A stretch of DNA of 33,364 nucleotides from Candidatus Omnitrophota bacterium (GTDB lineage Bacteria > Omnitrophota > Omnitrophia > Omnitrophales > Danuiimicrobiaceae), in NCBI GenBank assembly GCA_016177155.1, contig JACOVU010000004.1, forward strand, positions 1-33,364, written 5' to 3'. Under the pieces are notes generated by a model. It had not been told where the DNA came from, ran no database searches, and worked only from the letters and a program-made list of their open reading frames with translations. Of this stretch, positions 14,252-23,193 are shown piece by piece. Every line of letters starts with the position of its first letter. Positions within the stretch are counted from its first letter, which is position 1. The position numbers and the translations under genes were made by a program.

Positions 14252-15219
14252 ATCTTAAACATTTCGTCTACCGCCTTGAATATGGATTCGTTCGGTTCAT
14301 GAGCGGATTTTTGGCGCTCCTCCCGTTTTCATTCGCTTTGAAACTCGCTCGACTCCTCGGGCGGTTTTTGTACGTTGTTTTCAGGAAGCCACGAAGGATG
14401 GCGCTTGAAAATTTAAGAGAGGCATTCCAAAGGGAAAAATCGGAACGTGAAGTTCATAGGATTGCACAAGGGGCTTTCATTCATCTTGCGGAATTTGGAA
14501 TCGAATGGCTCAGAATGCCCTACATGATTCAAAACCCTGAGCGGTATTTAATCGAAGTCTACCACAAAGATAAGATTCACAAAGCGCTTCAAGAAAAGAA
14601 GAAAGGAGCTATTGTTTTAATTGGGCATACGGGTAATTGGGAAATTATGGCGCTCATGGGAGGGCTTTTGGTTGCAAAGCCTGTCCAAGTTCCTCTATAC
14701 GCGGTTGCCCGGCCTCTTAAGAATCCTTATCTGTATGACTATGTGATGAAACTTCGTGGGGGGATGGGGCTTAAGACCATCGATAAGTCGGGCGGCGTTC
14801 GTGATACCTTTGACCGTTTGACGAAAGAAAATGCGATCGTTTGCATTTTGGTGGATCAACGTGTCAGCGAGGGCAGTGTCGAAATCAATTTTTTTGGTCG
14901 ACCTGCACTAACCACGAGTCTTCCCGTGGTAGCGGCGCTTCGCCTGGGAACGCCTATTTTCTTCAACTTTCTTTACCCCGTTAGACATAGCGCCCCGCGC
15001 TGCGGGATGTCTAACGGGGTTAACCGAACGTCCCATTATCGTTACGAGATGAAGGTGGAAGGGCCAATTACGATTGAACGAACAGGTGATTTTAAGCGGG
15101 ACATTCAAACGAATACGCAACACTTAATGGATCGGATTGAGCGAGAAATCAGGAAAGATCCTACTCGGTGGCTTTGGATGCACAACCGTTGGCGTGTTGC
15201 CCACGGTGCAAAAGATTGA
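14248..15219 (+). CDS. Lipid A biosynthesis acyltransferase, LpxL/HtrB family (paralogue 2)
   Basis: Second late acyltransferase in the window (323 residues). Catalytic HX4E is in IGHTGNWEIMA, DQRVSEGSVEINFFGRPALTTS matches the family and paralogue 1, and WLWMHNRWRV closes it. Start ATG 14248 overlaps the protease stop. About 18 residues after IFFNFLY (PVRHSAPRCGMSNGV) are encoded by a perfect palindrome and are absent from paralogue 1 at the same place, so they look inserted in frame. Whether the enzyme still works depends on that loop. Two acyltransferases fit addition of two secondary acyl chains. Confidence 0.88.
   Translation: MNLKHFVYRLEYGFVRFMSGFLALLPFSFALKLARLLGRFLYVVFRKPRRMALENLREAFQREKSEREVHRIAQGAFIHLAEFGIEWLRMPYMIQNPERYLIEVYHKDKIHKALQEKKKGAIVLIGHTGNWEIMALMGGLLVAKPVQVPLYAVARPLKNPYLYDYVMKLRGGMGLKTIDKSGGVRDTFDRLTKENAIVCILVDQRVSEGSVEINFFGRPALTTSLPVVAALRLGTPIFFNFLYPVRHSAPRCGMSNGVNRTSHYRYEMKVEGPITIERTGDFKRDIQTNTQHLMDRIEREIRKDPTRWLWMHNRWRVAHGAKD
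14976..15019 (+). repeat. Palindromic element inside the second lpxL gene
   Basis: CCCCGTTAGACAT (14976-14988) and ATGTCTAACGGGG (15007-15019) are perfect 13-bp arms around an inner hairpin CCCGC/GCGGG. A half copy with one mismatch in 25 bases is at 30801-30825 and a shorter piece (CGTTAGACATAGC) at 9021-9033. The frame remains open through it. Confidence 0.8.
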
Positions 15220-15243
15220 TATAGTATTGTCTTTCTTTCTGAT

Positions 15244-15300
15244 GATAATCAGGGCGGCACTTTTAGGCGTTCCGGAACGCCTAAAAGTACTGTCCTGATT
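15244..15300 (+). repeat. Palindrome with conserved internal loop, copy 1
   Basis: AATCAGG/CCTGATT (15247-15253, 15294-15300) form the outer stem and a perfect 14-bp stem (15260-15273 with 15274-15287) the inner one, separated by the unpaired pair GCGGCA and TACTGT. It begins with GATAATCAGGGCGGC, repeated at 15331. Confidence 0.75.
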
Positions 15301-15330
15301 TCCGATAAATAAACGAACTTCTATTTTAAT

Positions 15331-15387
15331 GATAATCAGGGCGGCGCACTTGCCGCAAAGCAGCAAGTACAGCCTTGGAGCTTTGAT
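15331..15387 (+). repeat. Palindrome with conserved internal loop, copy 2
   Basis: GATAATCAGGGCGGC (15331-15345) repeats copy 1, then CACTTGC/GCAAGTAC stems with different arm sequence. Right outer arm is degenerate. A TATAAT at 15389-15394 follows but has no convincing -35. Confidence 0.6.
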
Positions 15388-15422
15388 TTATAATCGAACC
15401 GGTCTATTTTTAATGTAGCTCC

Positions 15423-15498
15423 GGCGGCGTAGCTCAGTTGGTAGAGCAAGGGACTCATAAGCCCTGGGTCAGTGGTTCGATTCCACTCGCCGCCACCA
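15423..15498 (+). tRNA. tRNA-Met(CAT), elongator type
   Basis: Complete 76-nt tRNA with encoded CCA: acceptor GGCGGCG/CGCCGCC, anticodon loop CTCATAA, T-loop TTCGATT. It lacks the initiator C1 mismatch. The anticodon stem AGGGA/GCCCT contains an A-G mismatch next to the loop. Because tilS lies 284 bases downstream, tRNA-Ile2 (lysidine-modified CAU) is an alternative that the sequence alone does not exclude. Confidence 0.9.
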
Positions 15499-15504
15499 TT
15501 CGCC

Positions 15505-15558
15505 TTGAGCCCGATCGGAGCGAAAGGACGAATGGCACCAAAGCCGACCGCTTTGGTG
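15505..15558 (+). repeat. tRNA-flanking repeat with variable stem, copy 1
   Basis: GAGCCCGATCGGAGCGAAAG leads into GAATGGCACC, then hairpin CACCAAAGC/GCTTTGGTG (15536-15544, 15550-15558) with a five-base loop. A related copy with different but complementary stem is at 27148-27200, also downstream of a tRNA. Confidence 0.6.
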
Positions 15559-15654
15559 GCGATATTGGAAAAGAAATCTGTGCTGCACCGATCCCCTGGT
15601 TTTTGTTTTTTCGATTTATCATGGTGCCGCCACGCTTCTTTACGCAGGCAAATA

Positions 15655-15784
15655 TGATCCCAACCACCTGCTTTTCTGCCGTTTCGTTCAGGTGGTTAGA
15701 TGATGAAACGGCAGGATTTCTTTCAGAAATACAAGAGCGCAGTTTCAAGATCGAGTGCGTTCTAGTAAAGCAGGTGGTGGGATG
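15655..15784 (+). repeat. Junction palindromic element, copy D, with an additional internal arm
   Basis: Left arm ATCCCAACCACCTGCTTT (15657-15674) complements right arm AAAGCAGGTGGTGGGAT (15767-15783) with one bulge; the right arm carries the SD and ATG of tilS. An internal CAGGTGGTT (15689-15697) can also pair with the left arm, giving two exclusive folds. A nested inverted repeat CTGCCGTTTC/GAAACGGCAG lies at 15676-15685 and 15705-15714. Confidence 0.75.
15700..15765 (+). CDS. Possible 21-codon leader peptide upstream of tilS
   Basis: ATG ATG starts at 15700, with AGGTGG (15690-15695) four to seven bases upstream, and the frame ends at TAG 15763-15765, immediately before the right arm that hides the tilS start. 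The peptide is Lys/Ser/Phe-rich (MMKRQDFFQKYK...). Translating it could influence pairing of the element arms. It may equally be chance within a repeat. Confidence 0.25.
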   Translation: MMKRQDFFQKYKSAVSRSSAF

Positions 15785-17176
15785 ATTCGCGACCAATTCC
15801 TCAAAACCATTCAGAAGTTTCGCATGATCGAAAAAGGCGAAACCGTTCTCATTGCTGTTTCGGGCGGGGCTGATTCAGTCGCGCTACTTCATTTGCTCGC
15901 AGAACTCCGAAAACCTTGGAAGCTTCATCTCACCATTCTCCATGTGAATCACAAGCTCAGGGGAAAAGAATCTGATCAAGACGAAGCGTTTGTGAGGAAA
16001 CTTGCGAGGCGTTTTAAGATTCCGATTTTTGTGTTCAAGGTTGAGGTAAGAAACAAAGCAAAGAAAGAAAAAAGTTCGCTTGAAGAGGCGGCACGTGAAG
16101 TCAGGTATCAATTTTTTGAACAAATGGCGGAGACGAAAAAGGCAAATAAAATTGCTTTGGCTCACAATCAGGACGATCAAGCTGAAACCGTTCTGATGCG
16201 TATCATTACCGGAACAGGCCTTCAAGGGCTTCAGGCGATTCGACCCAAGCGCAAATTGAACCGCACGTTCCTCATTCGCCCTCTCATTGAAATTGCGCGC
16301 GGTGATATTCGAAAGTTTGTGAAGGCGAACCAGATTTGTTTCCGAGAAGATCGGTCAAATCGATCACTTCAATTTTTAAGGAATCGAATTCGGTTGAAAC
16401 TTATTCCATTGATCGAACGCTCCTTCAATCCGCAAGTGAAAAAGGCGCTCGCAAGACTACCTCACTTGTTGGATGTCGACCTTTCGTTTCTTGAGGAAAC
16501 CTCAGCGGTTTTCTACAGGCGTCTTGCAAACAGAGAGCAAGCCGATGAAGTTTTATTTCCAAGAAAGTCTTTCCTTCAACTCAAGCCTTCCATCCAATAT
16601 CGTTTGGTGAATCGTGCCATGCGCGAACTGTCAGGCGCAGAACTTGATTTCAATCACTGGAATTTATTTTTAGAGTTGCTTACGACAAAGGATAAATTTT
16701 CGCTTCAACTTCCCAAGGAGCTTTTTATCTCACTTTCTCGGGAAGCGGTGCGGATCTATCAAAAAAGGAAAATATCACGCGCTTCATTTTCATATGAGTT
16801 TTCAGTCGGCGACTCCGTTTACATTCCTGAAATTAATTCCACCATTGTCTGCGAATCGCTCAACAAGCGAGTGCGTGTGATTCGAAAAACAAATAAAAAC
16901 TTTGATATTTTTGATGGAGACACACTTTCTTTTCCGCTCACGGTCCGCAATCGAAAGCCCGGAGATCGATTGCAACCCTTGGGGCAAAAAACTTCCGTCA
17001 AATTGAAGGGTTTTTTGATCAACCGGCACATCCCAATTGAAGAACGAGATCGACTTCCCATTGTTGTTTCAGACGGTCAAGTTGCTTGGGTTGGAGGAGT
17101 GGGGATGGGAGAAGCGTTCAAAGTGAGCGCCAACACGAAACGTTTTGTGCGAATTTCTCTCCTTCCAGGTAGTTAA
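15782..17176 (+). CDS. tilS: tRNA(Ile)-lysidine synthetase
   Basis: ATP-dependent ligase that joins lysine to C34 of tRNA-Ile(CAU), changing decoding from AUG to AUA. The 464-residue protein has the PP-loop AVSGGADSVALLHLL (residues about 25-39), LHVNHKLRGKESDQDEAFV, the ALAHNQDDQAETVLMRIITG motif, and the C-terminal TilS domain with RNRKPGDRLQPLGQ and KLKGFLINRHIP. ATG 15782 with AGGTGG upstream is chosen over GTG 15755. The start lies in the right arm of element D. A CAT tRNA sits just upstream; ftsH follows, an order seen in many bacteria. Confidence 0.95.
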   Translation: MIRDQFLKTIQKFRMIEKGETVLIAVSGGADSVALLHLLAELRKPWKLHLTILHVNHKLRGKESDQDEAFVRKLARRFKIPIFVFKVEVRNKAKKEKSSLEEAAREVRYQFFEQMAETKKANKIALAHNQDDQAETVLMRIITGTGLQGLQAIRPKRKLNRTFLIRPLIEIARGDIRKFVKANQICFREDRSNRSLQFLRNRIRLKLIPLIERSFNPQVKKALARLPHLLDVDLSFLEETSAVFYRRLANREQADEVLFPRKSFLQLKPSIQYRLVNRAMRELSGAELDFNHWNLFLELLTTKDKFSLQLPKELFISLSREAVRIYQKRKISRASFSYEFSVGDSVYIPEINSTIVCESLNKRVRVIRKTNKNFDIFDGDTLSFPLTVRNRKPGDRLQPLGQKTSVKLKGFLINRHIPIEERDRLPIVVSDGQVAWVGGVGMGEAFKVSANTKRFVRISLLPGS

Positions 17177-17226
17177 ACTCGCCATTTTTTGCTTAAGTAT
17201 AGGCGATACAATAGGTTACAAATTAC

Positions 17227-17255
17227 TTGCCCCTGCCTATGTTTACTGTTAAAAT
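17227..17255 (+). promoter_or_regulatory. Probable promoter for ftsH
   Basis: TTGCCC (17227-17232) and TAAAAT (17250-17255), spacer 17. The predicted transcript start is about 17262, beside the GTG at 17264, so a leaderless or near-leaderless mRNA is possible. Confidence 0.45.
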
Positions 17256-17263
17256 AATCGACT

Positions 17264-19207
17264 GTGGAAAATATGAATCCGAACGCCAACAAGTCAAATT
17301 TTAAAAACAGCACCGGAGCAAAACGCACCCAATTTCAAAAAGGTGCAACTCCGCCCCAAAAAGGTCCTGATTCAGAACGAAGGCGTCTCATCGCGTTCCT
17401 GATTGTTCCGCTGATTTTCTTTGTCCTTCTTCAAATTTTTGTTTTGCCTAAGATGGAGATGAAACAACTTTCCTACAGCCAATTTTATGAGATGGTGACC
17501 CACAATCCGAGCACCGGTGAAATTGAATCGGTGGAGATGGTGGAGAATATGGTTCGCGGAAAACTGAAAGACGGTTCTTTTTTTCAAGTCAACACGCCGC
17601 CAAATGATCCAGAACTCATTCCGATTTTGAGGAGGAGCGTAACGAACTTCAACATTAATCCGCCACAAATGTTTTGGCGGAATTTGATTTACTCCGTTCT
17701 TCCCGTGTTACTTTTGATCGGGTTTTTTTGGTTTTTCGTTTATCGCGGGGTTCAGCAAGGAGGCGGAAAGATTTTTTCTTTTGGAAAGTCACGCGCAAAG
17801 TTATCAGGTGATCGTGAGCGCACTACATTTAAAGATGTAGCCGGCGTAGATGAAGCGAAAGAAGAGCTTCAAGAAATCATTGAATTTTTAAAAGATCCTG
17901 GTAAATTCCAAAAGCTCGGTGGAAAAATTCCAAAAGGTGTTTTACTCCTCGGGCCGCCGGGAACTGGAAAAACACTTTTAGCGAAAGCCGTAGCCGGCGA
18001 AGCGGATGTTCCTTTTTATTCCATCAGCGGTTCTGATTTTGTTGAAATGTTTGTGGGAGTTGGAGCGGCACGCGTCCGCGATTTGTTTGAGCAGGGCAAA
18101 CGCGCATCCAAAACCAGCGGTCGCGGAGCGATTATCTTCATCGACGAAATTGACGCGGTCGGACGCCAGCGGTTTGCGGGAATTGGCGGCGGACACGACG
18201 AACGCGAGCAAACTTTGAATGCCCTTCTTGTAGAAATGGATGGTTTTGATGCGCATGCGGGCATTATTTTAATTGGAGCTACTAATCGCCCCGATGTATT
18301 AGATCCCGCACTCCTTCGTCCGGGCCGATTTGACCGGCAGATTGTGGTAGACCGGCCGGACATTAAAGGCCGTGAAGCGATTTTGAGCATTCATACCCGA
18401 AATCTCAAGTTGGCGAAAGATGTGGATTTACAGAAATTGGCGCGCCAGACCCCTGGATTTTCTGGAGCGGATCTTGCTAATTTAGCCAATGAGGCAGCGC
18501 TTCTTGCTGCTCGTTATGATAAAAATGAAGTGGGTCAACCGGAGCTAGAAGCTTCGATTGAGCGCGTGATGGCCGGGCCTGAACGGAAGTCCCGCGTGAT
18601 TTCCAAAGACGAAAAAGAAATCGTAGCAGTTCATGAATCGGGGCATGCGTTGCTGACGCTCCTTGTGATGGGTTCTACGGATCAACTTCACAAAGTTTCG
18701 ATCATTCCCCGAGGCCATGCAGCGCTGGGTTATACGCTTCATTTGCCGCTTGAGGATCGTTATCTGGTCCGCGAGAAGGAACTGATTGATAAAATTACCG
18801 TTCTATTGGGCGGGCGTGTGGCTGAAGAGATCACTTTTAATCAAATCACAACAGGGGCTCACAATGACCTTGAGGTGGCAACCAATTATGCCCAACGGAT
18901 GGTGTGTGAATACGGGATGAGTAAGCGTTTGGGGCATCTCACCTTCGGCAAAAAAGATCGCGAGGTATTCTTAGGACGAGACCTTTTGCGTGACAAAGAC
19001 TATTCGGAAAGTACCGCTGTTGCCATTGATGAAGAAGTGCGCCGCATTGTGGAAGAATGTTATGAACGCGCTAAGAGAATTTTGAAGGAGAATGTAGATA
19101 AGCTTAAGAAACTCTCCGATAGGCTCTTAGAGAAAGAAGTTTTGGATAGCGAGGAAGTGAAACAGGTGGTCGGCTTGAACCATCTTCCAAACGCTCAAAG
19201 TTCATAA
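17264..19207 (+). CDS. ftsH: ATP-dependent zinc metalloprotease FtsH
   Basis: Hexameric AAA+ membrane protease that degrades misfolded membrane proteins and regulators such as LpxC in proteobacteria. The 647 residues contain TM1 (41-61), a periplasmic loop, TM2 (138-162), Walker A GPPGTGKT (230-237), Walker B IIFIDEID (290-297), second region of homology [22 protein letters not shown] and the zinc site HESGH (457-461). GTG 17264 is used; ATG 17273 with weak GGA upstream is an equally possible start. The N-terminus is longer and more polar than usual (Asn/Lys-rich, about 40 residues). Three bases separate it from folP. Confidence 0.97.
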   Translation: MENMNPNANKSNFKNSTGAKRTQFQKGATPPQKGPDSERRRLIAFLIVPLIFFVLLQIFVLPKMEMKQLSYSQFYEMVTHNPSTGEIESVEMVENMVRGKLKDGSFFQVNTPPNDPELIPILRRSVTNFNINPPQMFWRNLIYSVLPVLLLIGFFWFFVYRGVQQGGGKIFSFGKSRAKLSGDRERTTFKDVAGVDEAKEELQEIIEFLKDPGKFQKLGGKIPKGVLLLGPPGTGKTLLAKAVAGEADVPFYSISGSDFVEMFVGVGAARVRDLFEQGKRASKTSGRGAIIFIDEIDAVGRQRFAGIGGGHDEREQTLNALLVEMDGFDAHAGIILIGATNRPDVLDPALLRPGRFDRQIVVDRPDIKGREAILSIHTRNLKLAKDVDLQKLARQTPGFSGADLANLANEAALLAARYDKNEVGQPELEASIERVMAGPERKSRVISKDEKEIVAVHESGHALLTLLVMGSTDQLHKVSIIPRGHAALGYTLHLPLEDRYLVREKELIDKITVLLGGRVAEEITFNQITTGAHNDLEVATNYAQRMVCEYGMSKRLGHLTFGKKDREVFLGRDLLRDKDYSESTAVAIDEEVRRIVEECYERAKRILKENVDKLKKLSDRLLEKEVLDSEEVKQVVGLNHLPNAQSS

Positions 19208-19209
19208 GG

Positions 19210-20082
19210 GTGTCCGTGACCCTCAAATCCATGTTTTGGAAAGCCAGGCAAGTTACCTTTTCTTTCGAACACCCACTCATCATGGGGATTTTAAACCTCA
19301 CCCCCGATTCATTTTATGATGGCGGAAAGTTTCTGAGCCCCGACCGCGCCTTGGATCAAGCGTTGCGCCTCGTTCAAGAAGGCGCTCATCTTCTAGATAT
19401 CGGAGCGGAATCGACACGTCCTGGGGCAAATCCCATTTCGGAAGAAGAGGAATTGAGTCGATTACTTCCTGTGCTGGATCGCCTGAAAGGTGAAACCTCA
19501 ATACCGATTTCAATTGATACCACAAAGTCAAGCGTTGCCCGAGAAGCGCTCAAGCGGGGTGCTTGCGTCATTAATGATGTGAGCGGTCTTCATCAGGACG
19601 AACGTTTGGCTGATGTGGTCAGTGAGTTTGGTGCAGGGCTGATTCTCATGCACCGGCGCGGCACACCCATAACCATGCAGCGTGCAACCGATTACGATGA
19701 TTTAATCGAGGATGTAAGTCGTGAACTTACTGAGAGCATGGGGCGAGCGGAATCGCACGGCGTTTCGGCTGAGCAAATAGTGATCGATCCAGGAATTGGT
19801 TTTTCCAAGCGAGCGGAACAGAATTTGGAGATCCTTGAACGACTAGGTGAGTTTAAACGGTTTGGACGTCCCATCTTGATTGGGCCGTCCCGAAAATCTT
19901 TTGTTGGAGCGGTGGTAAACGCTGCTCCTGACAAACGGCTTTTTGGGACGGTGGCCGCCTGCGTTTTGGCTTCGGAGCGTGGCGCTCAAATATTTAGGGT
20001 TCATGATGTTTGGGCAGTTAAAGAAGCATTAGCTGTAACCGATGCAATTGTGAATTCAAAAAAGAAGGTTTCGTTCCAATGA
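19210..20082 (+). CDS. folP: Dihydropteroate synthase
   Basis: Condenses p-aminobenzoate with 6-hydroxymethyl-dihydropterin diphosphate in folate synthesis; the sulfonamide target. The 290-residue TIM barrel shows MGILNLTPDSFYDGGKF, GAHLLDIGAESTRPGA, PISIDTTKSSVAREAL, VINDVSG, GLILMHRRGTP, VIDPGIGFSKRAEQN and GPSRKSF. GTG 19210 three bases after ftsH is taken as start, with GTG 19216 and ATG 19231 also possible. Its end overlaps yebC by four bases (ATGA). It belongs to the same pathway as the PTPS-III-like gene at 3346. Confidence 0.96.
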   Translation: MSVTLKSMFWKARQVTFSFEHPLIMGILNLTPDSFYDGGKFLSPDRALDQALRLVQEGAHLLDIGAESTRPGANPISEEEELSRLLPVLDRLKGETSIPISIDTTKSSVAREALKRGACVINDVSGLHQDERLADVVSEFGAGLILMHRRGTPITMQRATDYDDLIEDVSRELTESMGRAESHGVSAEQIVIDPGIGFSKRAEQNLEILERLGEFKRFGRPILIGPSRKSFVGAVVNAAPDKRLFGTVAACVLASERGAQIFRVHDVWAVKEALAVTDAIVNSKKKVSFQ

Positions 20083-20831
20083 GTGGACATTCGAAATGGG
20101 CGAGTATTAAACATAAGAAAGCGTTGGTGGACGCCAAGCGCGGAAAAATTTTCACGAAACTCATCCGCGAAATTACCGTGGCCGCCAAAGCGGGCGGCGG
20201 TGATCCCGATACAAATCCAAGACTTAGACTTGCCATCTCAACAGCTAAAAACGCGAATATGCCTGCCGATAATATTGAACGGGCGATCAAGAAAGGGACA
20301 GGTGCGCTCGAAGGAGTGAATTATGAAGAGGCAGCCTACGAAGGTTATGGTCCGGAAGGGGTTGCAATTTTGGTCCAGTGCTTGAGCGACAATAAAAATC
20401 GAACCGCCTCTGAAATTCGCAATATTTTTTCCAAAAAATCAGGTAATCTTGCAGGAGCAGGTTCAGTGTCTTGGCTTTTTGAGAAAAAAGGTCTCATTAT
20501 TGTCAGTGCCGATCAAGCAACTGAAGACCAACTGATGGAGCTTGTCTTGAATGCGGGTGCTGAAGACCTAACGCGAGCAGGCGATAAGTTTGAAATTCTT
20601 GCTGCTCCACATGATTTTGAAGCCGTGAGAAAGGCGCTTGAGGATGCCAAGGTTCATTGTGAGTCAGCGGACATTCAGATGATTCCAAAGAACTTAGTTC
20701 CGGTCCATGCGGCTGGCGCGAGGCAGGTTTTGGCATTGATTGAAGCCCTGGAAGATCATGATGATGTCCAGCATGTTTATGCCAATTGTGATATTCCCGA
20801 TGAGGTGATGAAGGAGGTGGGAGCGGGTTAA
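20079..20831 (+). CDS. yebC: YebC/TACO1 family protein
   Basis: Cytoplasmic protein of 250 residues, normal for the family, opening with MSGHSKWASIKHKKALVDAK. Further family segments are RLAISTAKNANMPADNIERA, YEGYGPEGVAILVQCLSDNKNR and VYANCDIPD. Members act as transcription regulators or, as more recently shown, assist translation of difficult sequences such as proline runs. It precedes ruvC, as in many bacterial genomes, and is translationally coupled to folP. Confidence 0.95.
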   Translation: MSGHSKWASIKHKKALVDAKRGKIFTKLIREITVAAKAGGGDPDTNPRLRLAISTAKNANMPADNIERAIKKGTGALEGVNYEEAAYEGYGPEGVAILVQCLSDNKNRTASEIRNIFSKKSGNLAGAGSVSWLFEKKGLIIVSADQATEDQLMELVLNAGAEDLTRAGDKFEILAAPHDFEAVRKALEDAKVHCESADIQMIPKNLVPVHAAGARQVLALIEALEDHDDVQHVYANCDIPDEVMKEVGAG

Positions 20832-20844
20832 TCTCCCTACAACG

Positions 20845-21345
20845 ATGCGTATTGCCGGCATTGATCCAGGAACGATTATCACCGGTATTGGGATTTTGGA
20901 TGAGAGCGCAAAAGAACCCAAGCTTGTTTTTTCAGGGATTATTCGCACTTCTCAGAAAGAACCGATTGCGAAGCGGCTTAGAACCATTTTTGGAGGACTC
21001 AGGACGCTTTTCCAAGAATGGAAGCCCGAGGTCGTTGCACTCGAAAATGTTTTTTATCAGAAAGATTTCAAGGCCGCTGTCAAAGTGGGCGAAGCGCGTG
21101 CCGTGGCCATGCTAGCAGCCACTTTAAATGGAATTCCTGTCGTGGAATATCCGCCTGCGCGGGTGAAACAATCCATTAGTGGTAACGGCCGCGCGGCAAA
21201 AGATCAGGTCCAATATATGGTCAGGCAAATCTTAGGCGTGCGCGGTTCTTTAAGTCCTGATTCTGCGGATGCAATTGCGGTTGCGCTTTGTCATATTCAT
21301 TCTCGGAAATTTGGAGAGATCGAAAAGGAAATGTCTCATGTATAG
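20845..21345 (+). CDS. ruvC: Crossover junction endodeoxyribonuclease RuvC
   Basis: Holliday-junction resolvase dimer that cleaves the junction within RuvABC. The 166 residues hold the acidic catalytic set: Asp7 in GIDPGT, Glu in ALENVFYQKD, and the Asp pair in SPDSADAIAVALCH. VVEYPPARVKQSISGNG matches the DNA-binding part. ATG 20845 follows yebC by 13 bases; the end overlaps ruvA by eight bases. Confidence 0.96.
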   Translation: MRIAGIDPGTIITGIGILDESAKEPKLVFSGIIRTSQKEPIAKRLRTIFGGLRTLFQEWKPEVVALENVFYQKDFKAAVKVGEARAVAMLAATLNGIPVVEYPPARVKQSISGNGRAAKDQVQYMVRQILGVRGSLSPDSADAIAVALCHIHSRKFGEIEKEMSHV

Positions 21346-21946
21346 TTATCTGGCTGGTGTGTTAACCGAAAAATCGCACACCAGCGTCACGATCGACGTA
21401 AACGGGATCGGTTTTCAACTTACGATTCCGCTTTCGACTTATCAAAAACTTCCTGAAGTGGGCGGCAAGGCGAAGCTTCTTACTCAACATATCGTTCGTG
21501 AGGATGCCGAATTTCTGTTTGGATTTTTTACTGAAGAGGAACGCTCTTTATTTAAACTGTTGATGAGCGTTTCGGGAATTGGACCAAAACTTGCCATTAC
21601 CGTTCTCTCGGGTCTTGGACTTCAGGAACTTAAGCGTGCAATTGTCGAAGGTTCTGTGACGGCGCTTACGGCGATTTCCGGTATCGGGCGTAAAACGGCA
21701 GAGCGAATTATTGTGGAACTCAGAGAAAAGATTGTGGTGGAGGGCCGAGTGGAAGGGAATTCCGAAGCCTGGCTTTCTAAACATGAAGTGCTCGTTCAAG
21801 ATTCAATCCGCGCTTTGGTTTCCTTGGGCTACAGCAAGCAAAATGCGAAGGCTGCGATCCAAAAGGTGCTTGAGACTCGTCGAGACGGCCGTTTAGATAC
21901 CGAAGAACTCATTCGGGAATCACTCAAACAAATTCAATATGTCTAA
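21338..21946 (+). CDS. ruvA: Holliday junction branch migration protein RuvA
   Basis: Tetrameric junction-binding subunit that loads RuvB. The 202 residues start with an OB-fold ([12 protein letters not shown]...[12 protein letters not shown]), then two helix-hairpin-helix motifs ([37 protein letters not shown]) and the C-terminal domain III ([20 protein letters not shown]) that contacts RuvB. The start within the ruvC end is fixed by homology; no separate SD is obvious, so coupling is likely. It overlaps ruvB by eight bases. Confidence 0.97.
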   Translation: MYSYLAGVLTEKSHTSVTIDVNGIGFQLTIPLSTYQKLPEVGGKAKLLTQHIVREDAEFLFGFFTEEERSLFKLLMSVSGIGPKLAITVLSGLGLQELKRAIVEGSVTALTAISGIGRKTAERIIVELREKIVVEGRVEGNSEAWLSKHEVLVQDSIRALVSLGYSKQNAKAAIQKVLETRRDGRLDTEELIRESLKQIQYV

Positions 21947-22973
21947 CGCCAACATTGAACCGGATCGTTTGGTCGCTCAAGTACTTCGCGAAGAAGACGT
22001 TGAGTTTGACGTTTCTTTAAGGCCGACTCAATTTCGTGAGTTTGTAGGTCAGGAAAAAATCAAAGAGAACCTCACCGTTTACATTCAAGCTGCGCTCAAG
22101 CGGAAAGAGCCGCTGGATCATGTACTTCTCTTTGGCCCTCCGGGACTTGGGAAAACGACCTTAGCCCATTTGCTTGCGAAAGAAATGAAAGCTAATATTC
22201 GGATTACGTCAGGGCCTGTTTTGGAACGCGCGGGCGATTTGGCGGGTTTGCTTACCAATTTACAGGAAGGGGATGTGCTGTTCATCGATGAAATCCACAG
22301 GCTCTCTCATGTGGTGGAAGAGTACCTCTATCCTGCGATGGAGGAATTCATTTTGGATATCATGTTGGACAAAGGTCCGAGCGCAAGATCGGTTCGAATC
22401 AATCTCCCACAGTTCACATTGATTGGGGCAACCACTCGAAGCGGTTTGCTGACCTCGCCGCTTCGTTCCCGGTTTGGAATTGTGGAACGGATTAATTATT
22501 ATTCGGATGAAGAACTGACTCAGATTGTGAAGCGGTCCGCTAAAATATTAGCTGTTGAAATCGATGCAAGCGGAGCGGGGGAAATTGCGAGACGTTCCCG
22601 CGGGACGCCGCGAATAGCGAATCGACTCCTCAGGCGCGTGCGGGATTTTGCTCAAGTGAAAGCCGATGGAAAGGTGACTCGGGAAGTGGCTGATCAAGCA
22701 CTGAAGATGCTTGAGGTGGATGAAGCAGGTCTCGATCAAATGGATAAGCGGATTTTGAAATATCTTTTATATGAGTGCGACGGCGGTCCTGTGGGACTCG
22801 GCACGCTTTCCGTGGCCGTTGGCGAAGAAACCGAAACAATTGAAGAAATTTATGAGCCTTATTTAATTCAAAAAGGTTTTTTGAAACGGACCTCCTCAGG
22901 ACGGGTGCTCACGAGGCTTGCGTACACTCACTTTGGGGTTGAGCCAGGGAAAAAACAAAAGGAGCTTTGGTAA
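21939..22973 (+). CDS. ruvB: Holliday junction branch migration ATPase RuvB
   Basis: AAA+ motor that drives branch migration with RuvA. The 344 residues show [20 protein letters not shown], Walker [13 protein letters not shown], Walker [10 protein letters not shown], sensor 1 [10 protein letters not shown], the arginine finger region SPLRSRFG, and the C-terminal winged-helix domain ([37 protein letters not shown]). Starts inside ruvA and ends directly against the DUF2905 gene. Confidence 0.97.
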   Translation: MSNANIEPDRLVAQVLREEDVEFDVSLRPTQFREFVGQEKIKENLTVYIQAALKRKEPLDHVLLFGPPGLGKTTLAHLLAKEMKANIRITSGPVLERAGDLAGLLTNLQEGDVLFIDEIHRLSHVVEEYLYPAMEEFILDIMLDKGPSARSVRINLPQFTLIGATTRSGLLTSPLRSRFGIVERINYYSDEELTQIVKRSAKILAVEIDASGAGEIARRSRGTPRIANRLLRRVRDFAQVKADGKVTREVADQALKMLEVDEAGLDQMDKRILKYLLYECDGGPVGLGTLSVAVGEETETIEEIYEPYLIQKGFLKRTSSGRVLTRLAYTHFGVEPGKKQKELW

Positions 22974-23189
22974 GTGGGTTCGATTGGAAAATTGCTTGTG
23001 CTTTTTGGTTTTATCTTGATTCTAACAGGGTTGCTCGTTCAGGTGGCTGGGAAACTTCCTGGAGTTGGAAGGTTGCCGGGAGACATTTATATTCGGAAAG
23101 GCTCTTTTACCTTTTATTTTCCGCTCGCAACTTCCATTTTAATTAGTATTGTGCTGTCACTGATTCTTTCTTTATTCTGGAGAAGGTAA
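22974..23189 (+). CDS. DUF2905 family small membrane protein
   Basis: A 71-residue protein with two transmembrane helices (about 5-26 and 47-68) flanking the conserved GKLPGVGRLPGDIYI and a short FTFYFPLATS segment, as in DUF2905 (PF11146). Function unknown. The GTG start directly follows the ruvB stop, a common position for this family, so it belongs to the ruv transcript. Confidence 0.88.
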   Translation: MGSIGKLLVLFGFILILTGLLVQVAGKLPGVGRLPGDIYIRKGSFTFYFPLATSILISIVLSLILSLFWRR

Positions 23190-23193
23190 ATCG

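Noticed and set aside
15244-15390. CRISPR array
   Set aside because: Only two similar units, each a palindrome with different stems, without regular spacers and no cas gene nearby.
15438-15785. Open frame of about 115 codons over tRNA-Met and element D
   Set aside because: It runs through the tRNA gene and palindromes and has no recognisable domain or SD.
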